A stretch of DNA of 54,718 nt, from the NCBI RefSeq assembly GCF_000330505.1, contig NW_004440274.1, positions 127,822 to 182,539 on the forward strand, in the 5' to 3' direction. The position numbers and the translations under genes are program-made. The notes under the pieces were generated by a model. The model was given only the letters and a program-made list of their open reading frames with translations, searched no databases and was not told the origin of the DNA. The number at the start of each line of letters is the position of its first letter. Positions within the stretch are counted from its first letter, which is position 1. Source of the DNA: Entamoeba invadens IP1. Its lineage: Eukaryota > Evosea > Mastigamoebida > Endamoebidae. Positions 32,058 to 42,189 of this stretch are shown piece after piece.

Positions 32058-33925
32058 TAAATAATTAATTTATCTTATTCTTAATACAGTTGTATTTCTT
32101 TTATAACAATATATTCAATTTAATTAGTAATGTATAATACGTAGCAACGTTTTTCTGTGTGTTACTAAATAATTTTTGTAAAAGTAACAATTGGAATAAT
32201 TCTGCTTATAATATTTCATTTTTGTAATATTGTAATAATTTAAACGCAAATATTCATCAACACTTTTTGTCAATTTATTCAAAAGTTTTGTATGTTTAGT
32301 TACACAATTTTAAAATGCAATATTTTAACAACATTGAACAAAATTCAAGTGGTCTAAAAAACATGAAAACTCTAGTTTATCAAACAATTTGGTTTTTAAA
32401 AAGTTTATATTTTGTGTATAAAAATAAAAAAGCATAAGGGGAAATCATCAAAAATTGAATTGATATATTAGTAATAACATGTCAATTAAAAAACAAGGAC
32501 GTTGTTCTGTGTCAAATTGTTAATATTATTTTATTTATTTGTTTTAAAATTATTTATGATACATAAATATACATTTATTATTTTGCCTAAATATTTAATA
32601 TTTTTTTCAAGATGTGATTATTAAAAACGAAGTTTTAAGTTTAACATTCATTTTAAATCGTTGTTTCGAAAAATATTATAAATAACAATGTTCACGATAC
32701 TAGCATTGTTTTATATCTCAACTTCTAAAAAAATAAGATATAACATCAATTGAAATGTTTTATTATGTATTTTCTAATACAAAAAATGCATATATACTTA
32801 ATTTGAAATCTATGTGTAAAAAATTTGATTGAATTTGACGTTACATGTTTTCTAAAAATATTTAAGTTTAATTAATTTATATTTATTAACTCATAAACAA
32901 CGTAGAAGTATAATAACATAAATTATCACAGTTGTTTTGTAATTTTTGCTTTAAAACTTTTAAATTTTTACCATTTGAACTTGGTGTTTTTAAAATATGA
33001 TCATTTGTGTATAAATTGTAATACATAATTTAAAATGATTGTTATTCAATTGTATATAAATATCTTATTGACAAAAAATCAAGTTGTTAAATAAATTGAT
33101 AAATTTAATCATGATATCGATACAAAACGTTTATATTATTATTCATTTATTAAATTTGTTTACAAAATTGTCCAAAAAATATACATGAATCCATTATTAA
33201 TGACAAAATTTATTATTACCGACAAATTTAATTCAACTTTATGAAAATTGAACAAAATTTTATCTGATTAATTATGACAATTTATTCTCTTTTGAGTTTC
33301 AATACGAATTATTATTTTGAAAACTTTAGTGTTGAAAAATCAAAAATTTGGTATTTAAAATTATTTTTTTGTTTAATATGTGCAATGTCTACTCTGTGTT
33401 ATAACACAATTCATCGTTTATGCATCATCTTCATTATATGTGTAACAACAAATTGAAATAAAATAAAAGATATTTTTTATCATCTTTACATCATTGATAT
33501 AAACATCTTTGTTCCATCTTACAAACATCTTATTGATGTTTTAATCGTTAATTTCATGTATTTTAATATGAAAAAAGTTTTCAATCTTGTAAAATTGATT
33601 GTAAAATGGAATTTTTTTTGACTTTTTTATGAGAATTTTCATCATTTTTTTTCTAACAAATATTTTTTCAATAAAAAAAACGCAACAAATCGGGAAATAT
33701 TTTTTTTCGTTGAAAAAACAATCTTTGGGTATTTTTTCCCGCCGGTTTGCATTAAAAAAAATAAAAACAAGTTTTTTCATATAAAATTCTGCAGTTTTGG
33801 GCTCAATAGCTTATTTTGGGATACCCTGATTCATATTAAACAAATTTGTTTTAATATCAATACTTTAATAATTTAGAGTTGATATTAATTATTAAAGATT
33901 ATTTTTTATAATCAAGTAACACAAA

Positions 33926-34675
33926 TAAAGAGAAAGGACGGACATGGGGACGAAGGACGGGAATATAGGCCGAAGGACGTCCTTTGTGGTTTAGGGATGT
34001 CCTCCCGCTATAAAGGGCGTCCTTTATGTGTATATGGTGTCCTTTCTATTATTTTCGTGTCCGCGGCATTTTTAATAACTATATAATGAGTTATAATATT
34101 ACTATGAATTTACTATTATAAAATATAATTATTTCCAAAAATAAATAAATTCAAAGACAAATGTTAAACAACAAGTAATTTCGTTATAAATTAATGGTTT
34201 TTATAAAATATGCAAATTTAATTAGTTTNNNNNNNNNNNNNNNNNNNNNNNNNNNNNNNNNNNNNNNNNNNNNNNNNNNNNNNNNNNNNNNNNNNNNNNN
34301 NNNNNNNNNNNNNNNNNNNNNNNNNNNNATTTAATTAGTTTTTCAAAGAAAACTCAATGGTAAAATGAAAAAAAAATGATAAATTATTATAAACCATTAA
34401 TATATAACAAAATTACTTTTTAAATAGTTTTTGTCTTTGAATTAATTTATTTTTGGAAATAATTATATTTTTTGATTGTATATTTATAATAAAAATATAC
34501 TTTGTTATATAGTTTCGATAATGAATAAAAAATGCCGCGGACACGAAAATAATAGAAAGGACACCATATACACATAAAGGACGCCCTTTATAGCGGGAGG
34601 ACATCCCTAAACCACAAAGGACGTCCTTCGGCCTATATTCCCGTCCTTCGTCCCCATGTCCGTCCTTTCTCTTAA
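33926..34675. mobile_element. long inverted repeat element with internal assembly gap
   Basis: The outer 146 bp (33929-34074 and 34527-34672) are identical in inverted orientation. The inner arms (to 34228 and from 34329) are also inverted copies but only about 80-85% alike. TAA flanks both ends directly (33926-33928 and 34673-34675), a possible 3-bp target duplication. The outer arms begin AGAGAAAGGACGGACATG and contain many GGAC/GTCC words, including palindromic AAAGGACGTCCTT. The arms close over 100 N, so the true interior is unknown. It may be a fold-back element, or the two ends of a longer transposon. Confidence 0.7.
34229..34328. other. assembly gap (100 N)
   Basis: Exactly 100 N, the usual placeholder for a gap of unknown size, at the centre of the long inverted repeat. 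Hairpins of this kind commonly break assemblies. Confidence 0.97.
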
Positions 34676-35160
34676 GTAATGAGCTTTTTATTTGACAAAT
34701 TTATAATTTAAGTAATATATAATAATAATAAAGTTTTAAAATTTATATAACAATTAATCATTGTATATATTTTGATATTTCTTCATAAATTGGATAACAA
34801 AATGGGATGTTATGTATATAAATAGATTAATTTTTATTGAGTAGAGTTCAAACGTTCCAAAGTCGTTTTTGAAAACATTTCAAAATGAATAGTGTATAGT
34901 TTACTGATTACGAGTTTTATTATTAGGGGAATAAATAAAATAACTTTTCAACCAATTTTAACAATTATTTGAAAATATATATTTGTCAACTTTCAAATGT
35001 CAATTATATCGGTATTTTCAAATCAACCATAATTAATTAAAAATGTTAAAAATATAATTTCAAAATATTTATTGCCGATAAAAAATACTTTTTGAGGTTA
35101 TATTATGATCAATTTACGAAATGTTCAATATAAAAACACTGTAACTGGTAATTACATTGA
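34676..35160. other. intergenic, AT-rich
   Basis: Upstream region of the BspA-like gene. No element recognised. Confidence 0.5.
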
Positions 35161-37272
35161 ATGAAATCTGTTATATTGTTTTTGTGTATAATTTATTATT
35201 CAGTTGGGCAAGAAACACCATGTTATACGATTGATTATTCTGACGTATGTGTCAGAGATGTTTCTTGTGAAGGTGCAGTTGTTATAGGGCCTGGTTATCC
35301 ACCTGCTATTTGTAAAGATGGTTTTAAAGGTAACACTAAAATCACAAGTGTCAAATATACACCAAAAGGAGAAATGTTTATAAAAGCCTCTGCGTTTGAA
35401 GGAGCGACAAATCTCGAGTATTTTGAGTCAGAATCTCCAATAGAGGTGATGGAAGAAAAGGCGTTCAAGGGGTGTACTTCACTGAAGTCAATCAATGTTG
35501 GAACTGTAACTGAAATCCAACCAAGTTGTTTTGAAGGATGTTCATCTTTGATCACTGTTGACAATTTTGACAAAATAACAATATTCAACACTCTATCTTT
35601 TTCAGGAACAGGACTCACCGAAATCACCTTTGGAAATAGTGTGAAAAAGATTGTCAGTGATGCATTCAAAAATACAAAACTAAAGGATATCATATTTGGA
35701 AATACTGCAGTTACAATGTTGGAAAGTGGAGCTTTTAAGGATATGACAACACTCATCAGTGTTGATCTTGGAGGTAATACAGAAATACCAGACAACTTGT
35801 TTATGGGATGCACTTCTCTTGGAAGTGTCAAAAACATCGATAAAGTGACTTCATTTGGTGTTTCCTCATTTGAACGAACTTCATTGAAAGAAATCGTTTT
35901 TGGAAACACTGTCACTAAAATGGGGAATGGTGCTTTCAAAGAGGTTGGGTCATTGTCAATAACATTACCTTCAACACAAATTGGCGACTTTGGACCAAAT
36001 GTGTTTGAGAATTCAAGAAGTCTAAGTCAGGTGTATTACAGTGGTAATACGATTGTTCCAGACTTTACTTTCAGAGGATGTACATCACTTGCTGTACTCA
36101 AAGGTTCTGAAAATATCATCTCTTTTGGAGTTTCTTCATTTGAAAACACCAAATTAAACAACATTGTGTTTGCTCCAAACATCAAAAAACTTGGAGATAA
36201 TGCATTCAAAGCTACAAGTTTTACAACAATAACACTTCCTGACACAAACATCGAACAATTTGGTGTTGGTGTTTTTGAAAACATAAAAACACTGAAGTCA
36301 GTTACTGTTGGAGGTACAACTACAATTCCACAAAACACATTTAAAGGCTGTGAAAATATGAATACAGTGAGTGGCTCAGAAAAAATCACATCTTTTGGAG
36401 AAAATTGTTTTGATGAAACTTCATTAACTAAAATAACATTTGGAGATAAAGTTGACAAAATCGGGTCTTCAGCATTTGTGGGTACTTTAATTGGCAGTGT
36501 AAGACTACCAAAGAGACCAGTTGATGATTTTGGAGAAGGTGTCTTTTTGAATTGCCTCAATTTAGATCATGTTTATCTTGGGGGTACAAAGAAGATCCCA
36601 CCTCACACGTTTGAGAGGTGCAGTACAATGTCTCAATTGAGAGAAACTGAAATGATTGAATTTATTGGAAAAGACGCTTTTAAGGGATGTACCAACCTCG
36701 TTTCTATCAACTTGTTTGGAAATTTGGAAACTTTGTTGGATTCGTTTGAATCAATAAATAACGTGTTTTATCACGGAACAGCACCACCAAAAACACTGCC
36801 AACCGAGCCACCTTTGAAAACAAGTTTGAGGGTTTTTGTTACCAATTTTTACAAACCCGAGAAATTTGGAGAAATTGAAGTAAAACGTTTGAATTGTTCA
36901 ATCACACAATTTGTGGATGTATCTCAACAAAATGTGACTTGCCAAAACTGTGCAGCTAAAATGGCGACGTTGGATGGCGACAATTACATGTGCGATATCG
37001 ACATGACTGCATGTATCAATGCACATGCAAAGTGCCAAATTTGTCTTGAAGATAAATGTCGAAAATGCGATGAAAAGTTGTTTGTTGATACCACCAAAGA
37101 TGTCTGTGTTGCAGAGTGTCCAAGTGGGTATTATGATGGTGCCATTCAATGCGAGAAGTGTAAAGATCACTATGAAAAGCCCTGTAAGGATGCAGAATGT
37201 GAAAAATGTACTGGTGGTGTTATTGGCACAATGATAGTCGGACTTGTGATCACTCTTCTTTTCCTCTTTTAA
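35161..37272 (+). CDS. secreted BspA-like LRR surface protein, probably GPI-anchored
   Basis: A 703-residue protein. Residues 1-16 (MKSVILFLCIIYYSVG) form a signal peptide. About residues 60-570 are tandem BspA-type LRR_5 repeats of about 23 residues with the recurring pattern AFKGCTSL..., FG..V.KI...AF..T.L..I (for example SFGVSSFERTSLKEIVFG). From about 578 a Cys-rich region follows (CQNCAAKM, CQICLEDKCRKCDEK, CEKCKDHYEKPCKDAECEKC). The extreme C-terminus is TGG followed by a hydrophobic stretch (VIGTMIVGLVITLLFLF) with no charged tail, the form of a GPI-attachment signal, though a plain membrane anchor is possible. BspA-like LRRs in Entamoeba and Trichomonas act at the cell surface in contact with bacteria or host. 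Most Entamoeba members lack a signal peptide, so this architecture is notable. Confidence 0.9.
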   Translation: MKSVILFLCIIYYSVGQETPCYTIDYSDVCVRDVSCEGAVVIGPGYPPAICKDGFKGNTKITSVKYTPKGEMFIKASAFEGATNLEYFESESPIEVMEEKAFKGCTSLKSINVGTVTEIQPSCFEGCSSLITVDNFDKITIFNTLSFSGTGLTEITFGNSVKKIVSDAFKNTKLKDIIFGNTAVTMLESGAFKDMTTLISVDLGGNTEIPDNLFMGCTSLGSVKNIDKVTSFGVSSFERTSLKEIVFGNTVTKMGNGAFKEVGSLSITLPSTQIGDFGPNVFENSRSLSQVYYSGNTIVPDFTFRGCTSLAVLKGSENIISFGVSSFENTKLNNIVFAPNIKKLGDNAFKATSFTTITLPDTNIEQFGVGVFENIKTLKSVTVGGTTTIPQNTFKGCENMNTVSGSEKITSFGENCFDETSLTKITFGDKVDKIGSSAFVGTLIGSVRLPKRPVDDFGEGVFLNCLNLDHVYLGGTKKIPPHTFERCSTMSQLRETEMIEFIGKDAFKGCTNLVSINLFGNLETLLDSFESINNVFYHGTAPPKTLPTEPPLKTSLRVFVTNFYKPEKFGEIEVKRLNCSITQFVDVSQQNVTCQNCAAKMATLDGDNYMCDIDMTACINAHAKCQICLEDKCRKCDEKLFVDTTKDVCVAECPSGYYDGAIQCEKCKDHYEKPCKDAECEKCTGGVIGTMIVGLVITLLFLF

Positions 37273-38615
37273 TTCACAGTTTTGTTTTTACTTTGTACTT
37301 ATCAAAATTTTACAATTGATTTGTATTTGTAATATGCAATTCAATTTGAACTAGTTAACAACGATTATATATAAATATCTCATTTTGTTTTAATCCAATT
37401 GATTTTACACATTAGAACTTTAAAACAGATAACATGTTATTATTATAAATCCTGTAAGTTACAAATTTTGTTTTTGGTTTAGTTTACATTGAATCGTACA
37501 CACTAATCATTTTTCAAAAATAATAATAAATATATTATAATTTACAATCATTTGTAAAACTATTCAACTTTGACACGTCAATGGAACTTTTTTTTATTTA
37601 ATTATAACAAAAATAATATGTTTTTATTATACAAAACAAGAAAATACAAACTAATTTCATTGTGGATATATTTCAATTAAAATATTATAACAAAACTATA
37701 ACTAAAGTTACCCATTTTTTAATAAATTTTTTTGATAGCTTCATTCAATTTTTTTGTTTACCAATTTATTGCAGAAAAAAAATTGAATCACATATGTTGT
37801 CATCAATTTCTTTTTATAAACGAATAGTTTAATATCTGCACCATACACAATCAAAAAACAAAACCGTATTTTTTTGTTTTAAATGACAATTTTAATTTTG
37901 TATTTTTATACTCTTCATTGAAACAAGCAATAAAACTTATCATTTAAATATCAACTTGATGTAGCTTTTCGTTTTTGTTTTTGTTCAAAAAAGAGTTTTA
38001 CTTTTGTTGTGAGTTAATAACAAAAATAATAATTACACATTTTTGGAATGACTTTACTTTGAAATAACAACTGTTATTTTGGTTATTTATTTTCTAAGTG
38101 TAAAAAATATTTATTGTGTGTAGTTTTTATTAATAATTATGTTTTTATAATTAAGAACAAAATTCTTATAACAAAAATATTATAAGCTTTTGTAATATCA
38201 TTATTGTTTTTTTAACATTATTTCAAATGAAATTGTCTTTTCACGATAATGGGGTGTCTATAACAACAGAAACAAGGTTTTTCTTTATTATCATCAAATA
38301 AAAAAACATTAAATAAATTATTAAATTTTGCAAATATCAAAGTGTAGAAATATTATTATAATATAGTTAAAATATTATAATTGATAGATTACTTTTTAAT
38401 CTTGATTTAAAAAATATAAAAAATCGAAAACACAAAATTTAAATTGCTATGAATTGCTTTTTTAAATGCCGAAATAATATCAAAATATTTTGCACTCCTT
38501 TTCTATAAATAAAATTATTGAATAAAATCTGAAAAACAACGCCATTTAGTTCCTTGTATTTATAGTGTTTTTGTAAAACAATAATTTCAATAAACGAACT
38601 GAATATAATAAATAT
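37273..38615. other. intergenic, AT-rich
   Basis: No gene, RNA or terminal repeat recognised in 1.3 kb. Confidence 0.5.
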
Positions 38616-39641
38616 ATGCTGTTTTCACATGTTTTTGTTATAATGATTCTTTTTCTGAATTTTCTTCTAATTAGTGTGGTCACTCTTTCGTTCACAAGAA
38701 CTCCGCGCCTTTCTTCTCCTTTTGGCCGACATTTCCGTATAGAAAATCCACCGAATCGATTCAAAAATTCTTTCATTGACGTTTCAAAATTCAATTTCAG
38801 TGGTGAATGTGCCGATGTTTTTTCACATCCACCAAACAGTGACAGAGATTATATTGTTGGGTCTTATGACTTTAGAAGCAGTTGTGTCCCTTCGATGATG
38901 TGGGACAGTTTAACTTTAGCCCGCTATTCCATGCGAAATGCGCACATCGTTTTACTCTTATTTTCCTTTCCACCCCAAAAGTGTAAACACGACTTAACGC
39001 GTCTTGCAAAGTTAAATATTGAATTACAAAAAGTCGAGAAATCGTCTGAAGAAGACGCTGTTATAGCGAGATACACTTATTACGACAAATTTATTGACGA
39101 AAATTACAAGAACATCTCCCGAATAGTTTTCATCGACCCTAGAGACGTCGCTTTCTTTAACGATTTCTTCGCGACGTTCTCGGAAAATGACATCGGCTGG
39201 CTTATCGAGTGTTTTGGACCCAAAGCTCCTGAAGACTGTTTTGGGCCATATTCGTTCAAACTGCATGCCGAGTGGTTGGAACAATTTTACTCGAAGGAAG
39301 TCGAAGACGATTTTGTGAGGAGAAAACTTCCGGCGGTCAATGGAGGGTTCGGGTATGGCGGCGTCGAAAAGATGAAAAAGGTACTTCAAATTTATCACGA
39401 AAATGCAGACAAAACGATTAAATTGTGGGGGTACGACCAAGCACTTCTGAACGTGTTGTACTATAACGGAAGTTTTGATGAGGTGGGGATGAAGGGTGTT
39501 ATTTGCGAGCAAAAGTTGTGTTATATCGGGCGGAATTCAATGGAAGTTAAAGACAAAGTCATTTATTATAATAATACACAATGTTCCCCTGTCGCTATGC
39601 ATAAATTTAATGTTAAATCAACTCAGTGGAAATTGTGGTAA
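38616..39641 (+). CDS. type II membrane GT-A-fold glycosyltransferase-like protein
   Basis: A 341-residue protein with an N-terminal signal anchor (about residues 5-25, VFVIMILFLNFLLISVVTLS). The lumenal part has the marks of nucleotide-sugar transferases of the GT-A type: a central strand ending RIVFIDPRDVAFF (172-180, with D174, R176, D177 in the place of a DxD or DRDV motif), then PAVNGGFGYGGVEKM (239-253) and WGYDQALLNVLYYN (271-284), the usual N.G...G and DQ..LN blocks of polypeptide-linked or glycan-linked transferases. Cys pairs and N-glycosylation sites support Golgi/ER lumen placement. The donor and acceptor cannot be inferred. Codon use is less AT-biased than in the neighbours. Confidence 0.75.
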   Translation: MLFSHVFVIMILFLNFLLISVVTLSFTRTPRLSSPFGRHFRIENPPNRFKNSFIDVSKFNFSGECADVFSHPPNSDRDYIVGSYDFRSSCVPSMMWDSLTLARYSMRNAHIVLLLFSFPPQKCKHDLTRLAKLNIELQKVEKSSEEDAVIARYTYYDKFIDENYKNISRIVFIDPRDVAFFNDFFATFSENDIGWLIECFGPKAPEDCFGPYSFKLHAEWLEQFYSKEVEDDFVRRKLPAVNGGFGYGGVEKMKKVLQIYHENADKTIKLWGYDQALLNVLYYNGSFDEVGMKGVICEQKLCYIGRNSMEVKDKVIYYNNTQCSPVAMHKFNVKSTQWKLW

Positions 39642-40079
39642 ACTTTGTTGTTTATTATGAAAAATAAAGTATTAATATAATTTGGTGATTGGTGGAAATC
39701 ATATTTTGCTTGCAAGAACTGTCGATAAAATACAATCGAAGTAATTTAAATTTAATTTTTAATGTTTTTATCCATATTAAATCTGTTGAATTTATCTTTT
39801 TGAAAAAATTACACACACTGCTTTTTTTGTGTTTAAAGAATAAAACTTTATAATGAAACTATTTTTGGGCAATGAAACGAATGATTAATTTTATTGTCTA
39901 CGAAATAATAAACAATTATGTAATTTCAAATCTTAATCTTTATATTTATTTTTTTATTACAAAAATACATTAAAACATCGAATAAAACTACAAAATTTTA
40001 ATTAATCATGATTAATATATATTACTATTAAAATAATTTAATAAAGAAATTAATAATATATACACATAAATTAAAAGTA
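39642..40079. other. intergenic, AT-rich
   Basis: Gene 3' flank up to the next inverted-repeat element; nothing else seen. Confidence 0.5.
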
Positions 40080-40747
40080 AAGTAACTTCCCCAAAATATG
40101 CAAGTTAAAATTTTTAGTCTTTTTTACAGGGAAAGGGCGTGCAAGACTAAATTTCAGTTGAAAAACATTTTATTAAAAATTGTTATTCGTTTCCAAATTG
40201 ATTCAAAAAACACACAACCCTTTAATGCTTGAATTAATAAACTACAAAAAGCAAATTAAATTATAAAAATTGGGTTATGGTTTGTCTATGTGTTTAATGT
40301 AAAAACAATTTTGTTTCAAGACGTAAATAAATGTCGATATCTCTTGTGTTAGCGTAATTCAAAGTGACAAGAAAAGGTGTAATAAACATTATGTTTTTCT
40401 CTGTGCCATTTTATAGCAAACAATAACAAATAGTCTGTTTAATAGGTGTTCATTGTTTCAAATCGATGTGTACTGTTGTCCAGAACTGGTCCTTCGATAA
40501 TTTTTATTGGGTCGCTTTCCGAAATTGTTGCTTAATTAATTGTATTCGAAGTGTGAAAGTTAAAAATTGCAACGTCACAAGGTGTGCAAGTTAAAGTATA
40601 GTTTGGTAATAACTTCAAAATTATAATTAATAATTAAACTAAAAATATTTTTTTTTTCAAAATTTCAAAAAATTAATGATTCTATTTTTTTAATAAAAAA
40701 ATTATAAATGAACTATACCTTAACTTACACACCTTGGGAAGTCACTT
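40080..40747. mobile_element. 668-bp TIR element, TA target site
   Basis: Left end AAGTAACTTCCCCAAAATAT and right end (inverted) AAGTGACTTCCCAAGGTGTG match over about 35 bp, continuing into GTAAGTTAA / GCAAGTTAA. TA flanks both ends (40078-40079 and 40748-40749). A second inverted pair, AAGGTGTG.AAGTTAA.GTATAGTT, lies at 40581 and the right end. No protein is encoded, so it is non-autonomous. Confidence 0.75.
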
Positions 40748-40859
40748 TAATATCAAAGATTTTGGATACTTTTTGGAATACTTTAATAAATTGTTTTGTA
40801 TTAAAAATCTAGTTTATTGATTATTTTAACACCAATTGACACTTTTCAAACTTAAAAAA

Positions 40860-41000
40860 TCAAAACTCCCAAAAGTTGAAAGGTGTGGTAATTATTGCAA
40901 TCATTTTGAGCCGGTCGGACTTTGAAAAACGTTCAATGAGAACTCTTATTTTAACTTTTAAAATGCCTGCTCTTAAAAAGTAATAATCTTGGGAGTAACT
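40860..41000 (-). mobile_element. degenerate copy of the 48.6-kb pogo-like MITE
   Basis: Read in the plus direction it matches the reverse complement of 48576-48757 in order: AACTCCC, GTGGTAATT, GAGAACTCTTATTTT, AATGCCTGCTCTT and CTTGGGAGTAA. The TIRs are eroded. It lies directly between two other elements. Confidence 0.6.
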
Positions 41001-41024
41001 TTTTAATTTTTAATGTACATATTA

Positions 41025-41222
41025 GAGTCAGTCTTTTAACATTATTTATTCCTTAATTGTTATCTGGTGAACAAAAAATAGCTTTATTTTTGTCTAAACA
41101 TCGGGCATTAGGTAAAGCGTGAAAAAACCCGAAACAATTGGGATGGATTTTTGGGACTGCTTCCCGAAATATTCCAACCGTTATGGTCCAAAAGGTATCA
41201 GATAATGTTGAAAAACAGACTC
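41025..41222. mobile_element. 198-bp MITE, family shared with 48244
   Basis: Ends GAGTCAGTCTTTTAACATTAT and, inverted, GAGTCTGTTTTTCAACATTAT, each next to TTA (41022-41024 and 41223-41225; a TA duplication fits equally well). The inside AACAAAAAATAGCTTTA and GGATGGATTTTTG also occurs in the copy at 48244, which fixes the family. No coding capacity. Confidence 0.75.
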
Positions 41223-41225
41223 TTA

Positions 41226-41876
41226 TATATTTTATCTTGGCATTTTGTTTTTTGAATTAAACTATGTTATTTTAAATATATTTAATATTTTTATTTTAAT
41301 CACAAACCATAATTATTACTTCAATTTATTATGATATCATAATGTAAAAAATAAATGTATTTTTTTAACTTCCATAGTTTTATAACATTTATTTATGTTA
41401 AGAATATTATTATATTGAATAATAAAATAATATATACCAGGGTTTATATTATATCATTCACACCCCGATTTATTCTAAAAATCAACCCTTTAAATCGCGC
41501 CAAAAACAGCAAATCAAGAATGATCATTATGTTTTTTATATTGCTTATATAACATCTTTAAAAACGGGATTATCAATATAAACCTTTAACTTGAAAGTTA
41601 GCTGCAAAATTTAAAACTTTCTTTGAACCCTATTTATTATTATAGAAATATTGAAAAAAATCTTATTGTTTTTATATTATTTTATTCTAATTAATTATAG
41701 TAGAAAAAAACTAATATAATATTTACTAGATGTGTATGTTATAAATGAAGGGGTGGGTTGTTTTTTGAAAAGAAAAATTTCAAAATTTTCTAATACATTT
41801 CAAATAAAAACAACACGAAAAAATAAAATAACTACTCCTCACAAATAAAAGTATCTTTTCATCTTGTTAACATCAA
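41226..41876. other. intergenic, AT-rich
   Basis: The open frame at 41355-41552 has AT-driven composition and is not called. Nothing else seen. Confidence 0.45.
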
Positions 41877-42077
41877 ATGTCTATTAGAATGTCATCAACT
41901 TCAAGATTAATTAATCACTCTTCTCTCATAAGTGAAGAAGACCAAACAAAAAAACTGATATTTCTTCAAAGGCACTCCCAAAGATTTAAAGAACAAGAAA
42001 AATGTATTTCTTCAATAAAGAAAACCGTGTACACTCGCATCTCAACAAGTATGTTGATGCTTCTTGAAGATTATTAA
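41877..42077 (+). CDS. small basic protein of unknown function
   Basis: A 66-codon frame from ATG (AACATCAAATG) with protein-like composition: MSIRMSSTSRLINHSSLISE, EDQTKKLIFLQRHSQRFKEQ, ending SMLMLLEDY. It is rich in Ser, Lys and Gln and could form one or two helices. There is no signal peptide or known motif. It lies just left of the pogo element. It could be a real small gene or the tail of a lost one. Confidence 0.35.
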   Translation: MSIRMSSTSRLINHSSLISEEDQTKKLIFLQRHSQRFKEQEKCISSIKKTVYTRISTSMLMLLEDY

Positions 42078-42189
42078 ATGTTGTTTCGATGGTATCTCTG
42101 CTGAAATTTAATTGTAACTGTTTAATTTTTTAATAATAAAACATTTTCTTAGAGATAATTATAATAAAACAATAGCTATTCAAGTATTA

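Larger units (their letters stand above)
28593..33828. mobile_element. possible large element bounded by CAGGGTATCCCAAA termini
   Basis: CAGGGTATCCCAAA at 28593 is matched by its reverse complement ending at 33828. Both are immediately flanked by the 7-bp direct repeat ATTCATA (28586-28592 and 33829-33835). The inside is extremely AT-rich, with no readable transposase. An alternative is that the left end belongs to a short element 28593-29172 (its other end GTAATATCCTG followed by TA), leaving the right end as a separate fragment. The two readings cannot be separated by eye. Confidence 0.4.

Noticed and set aside
35295..35939. 214-codon minus-strand frame
   Set aside because: Antisense shadow of the regular LRR repeats of the BspA-like gene; the same applies to 36036-36560.
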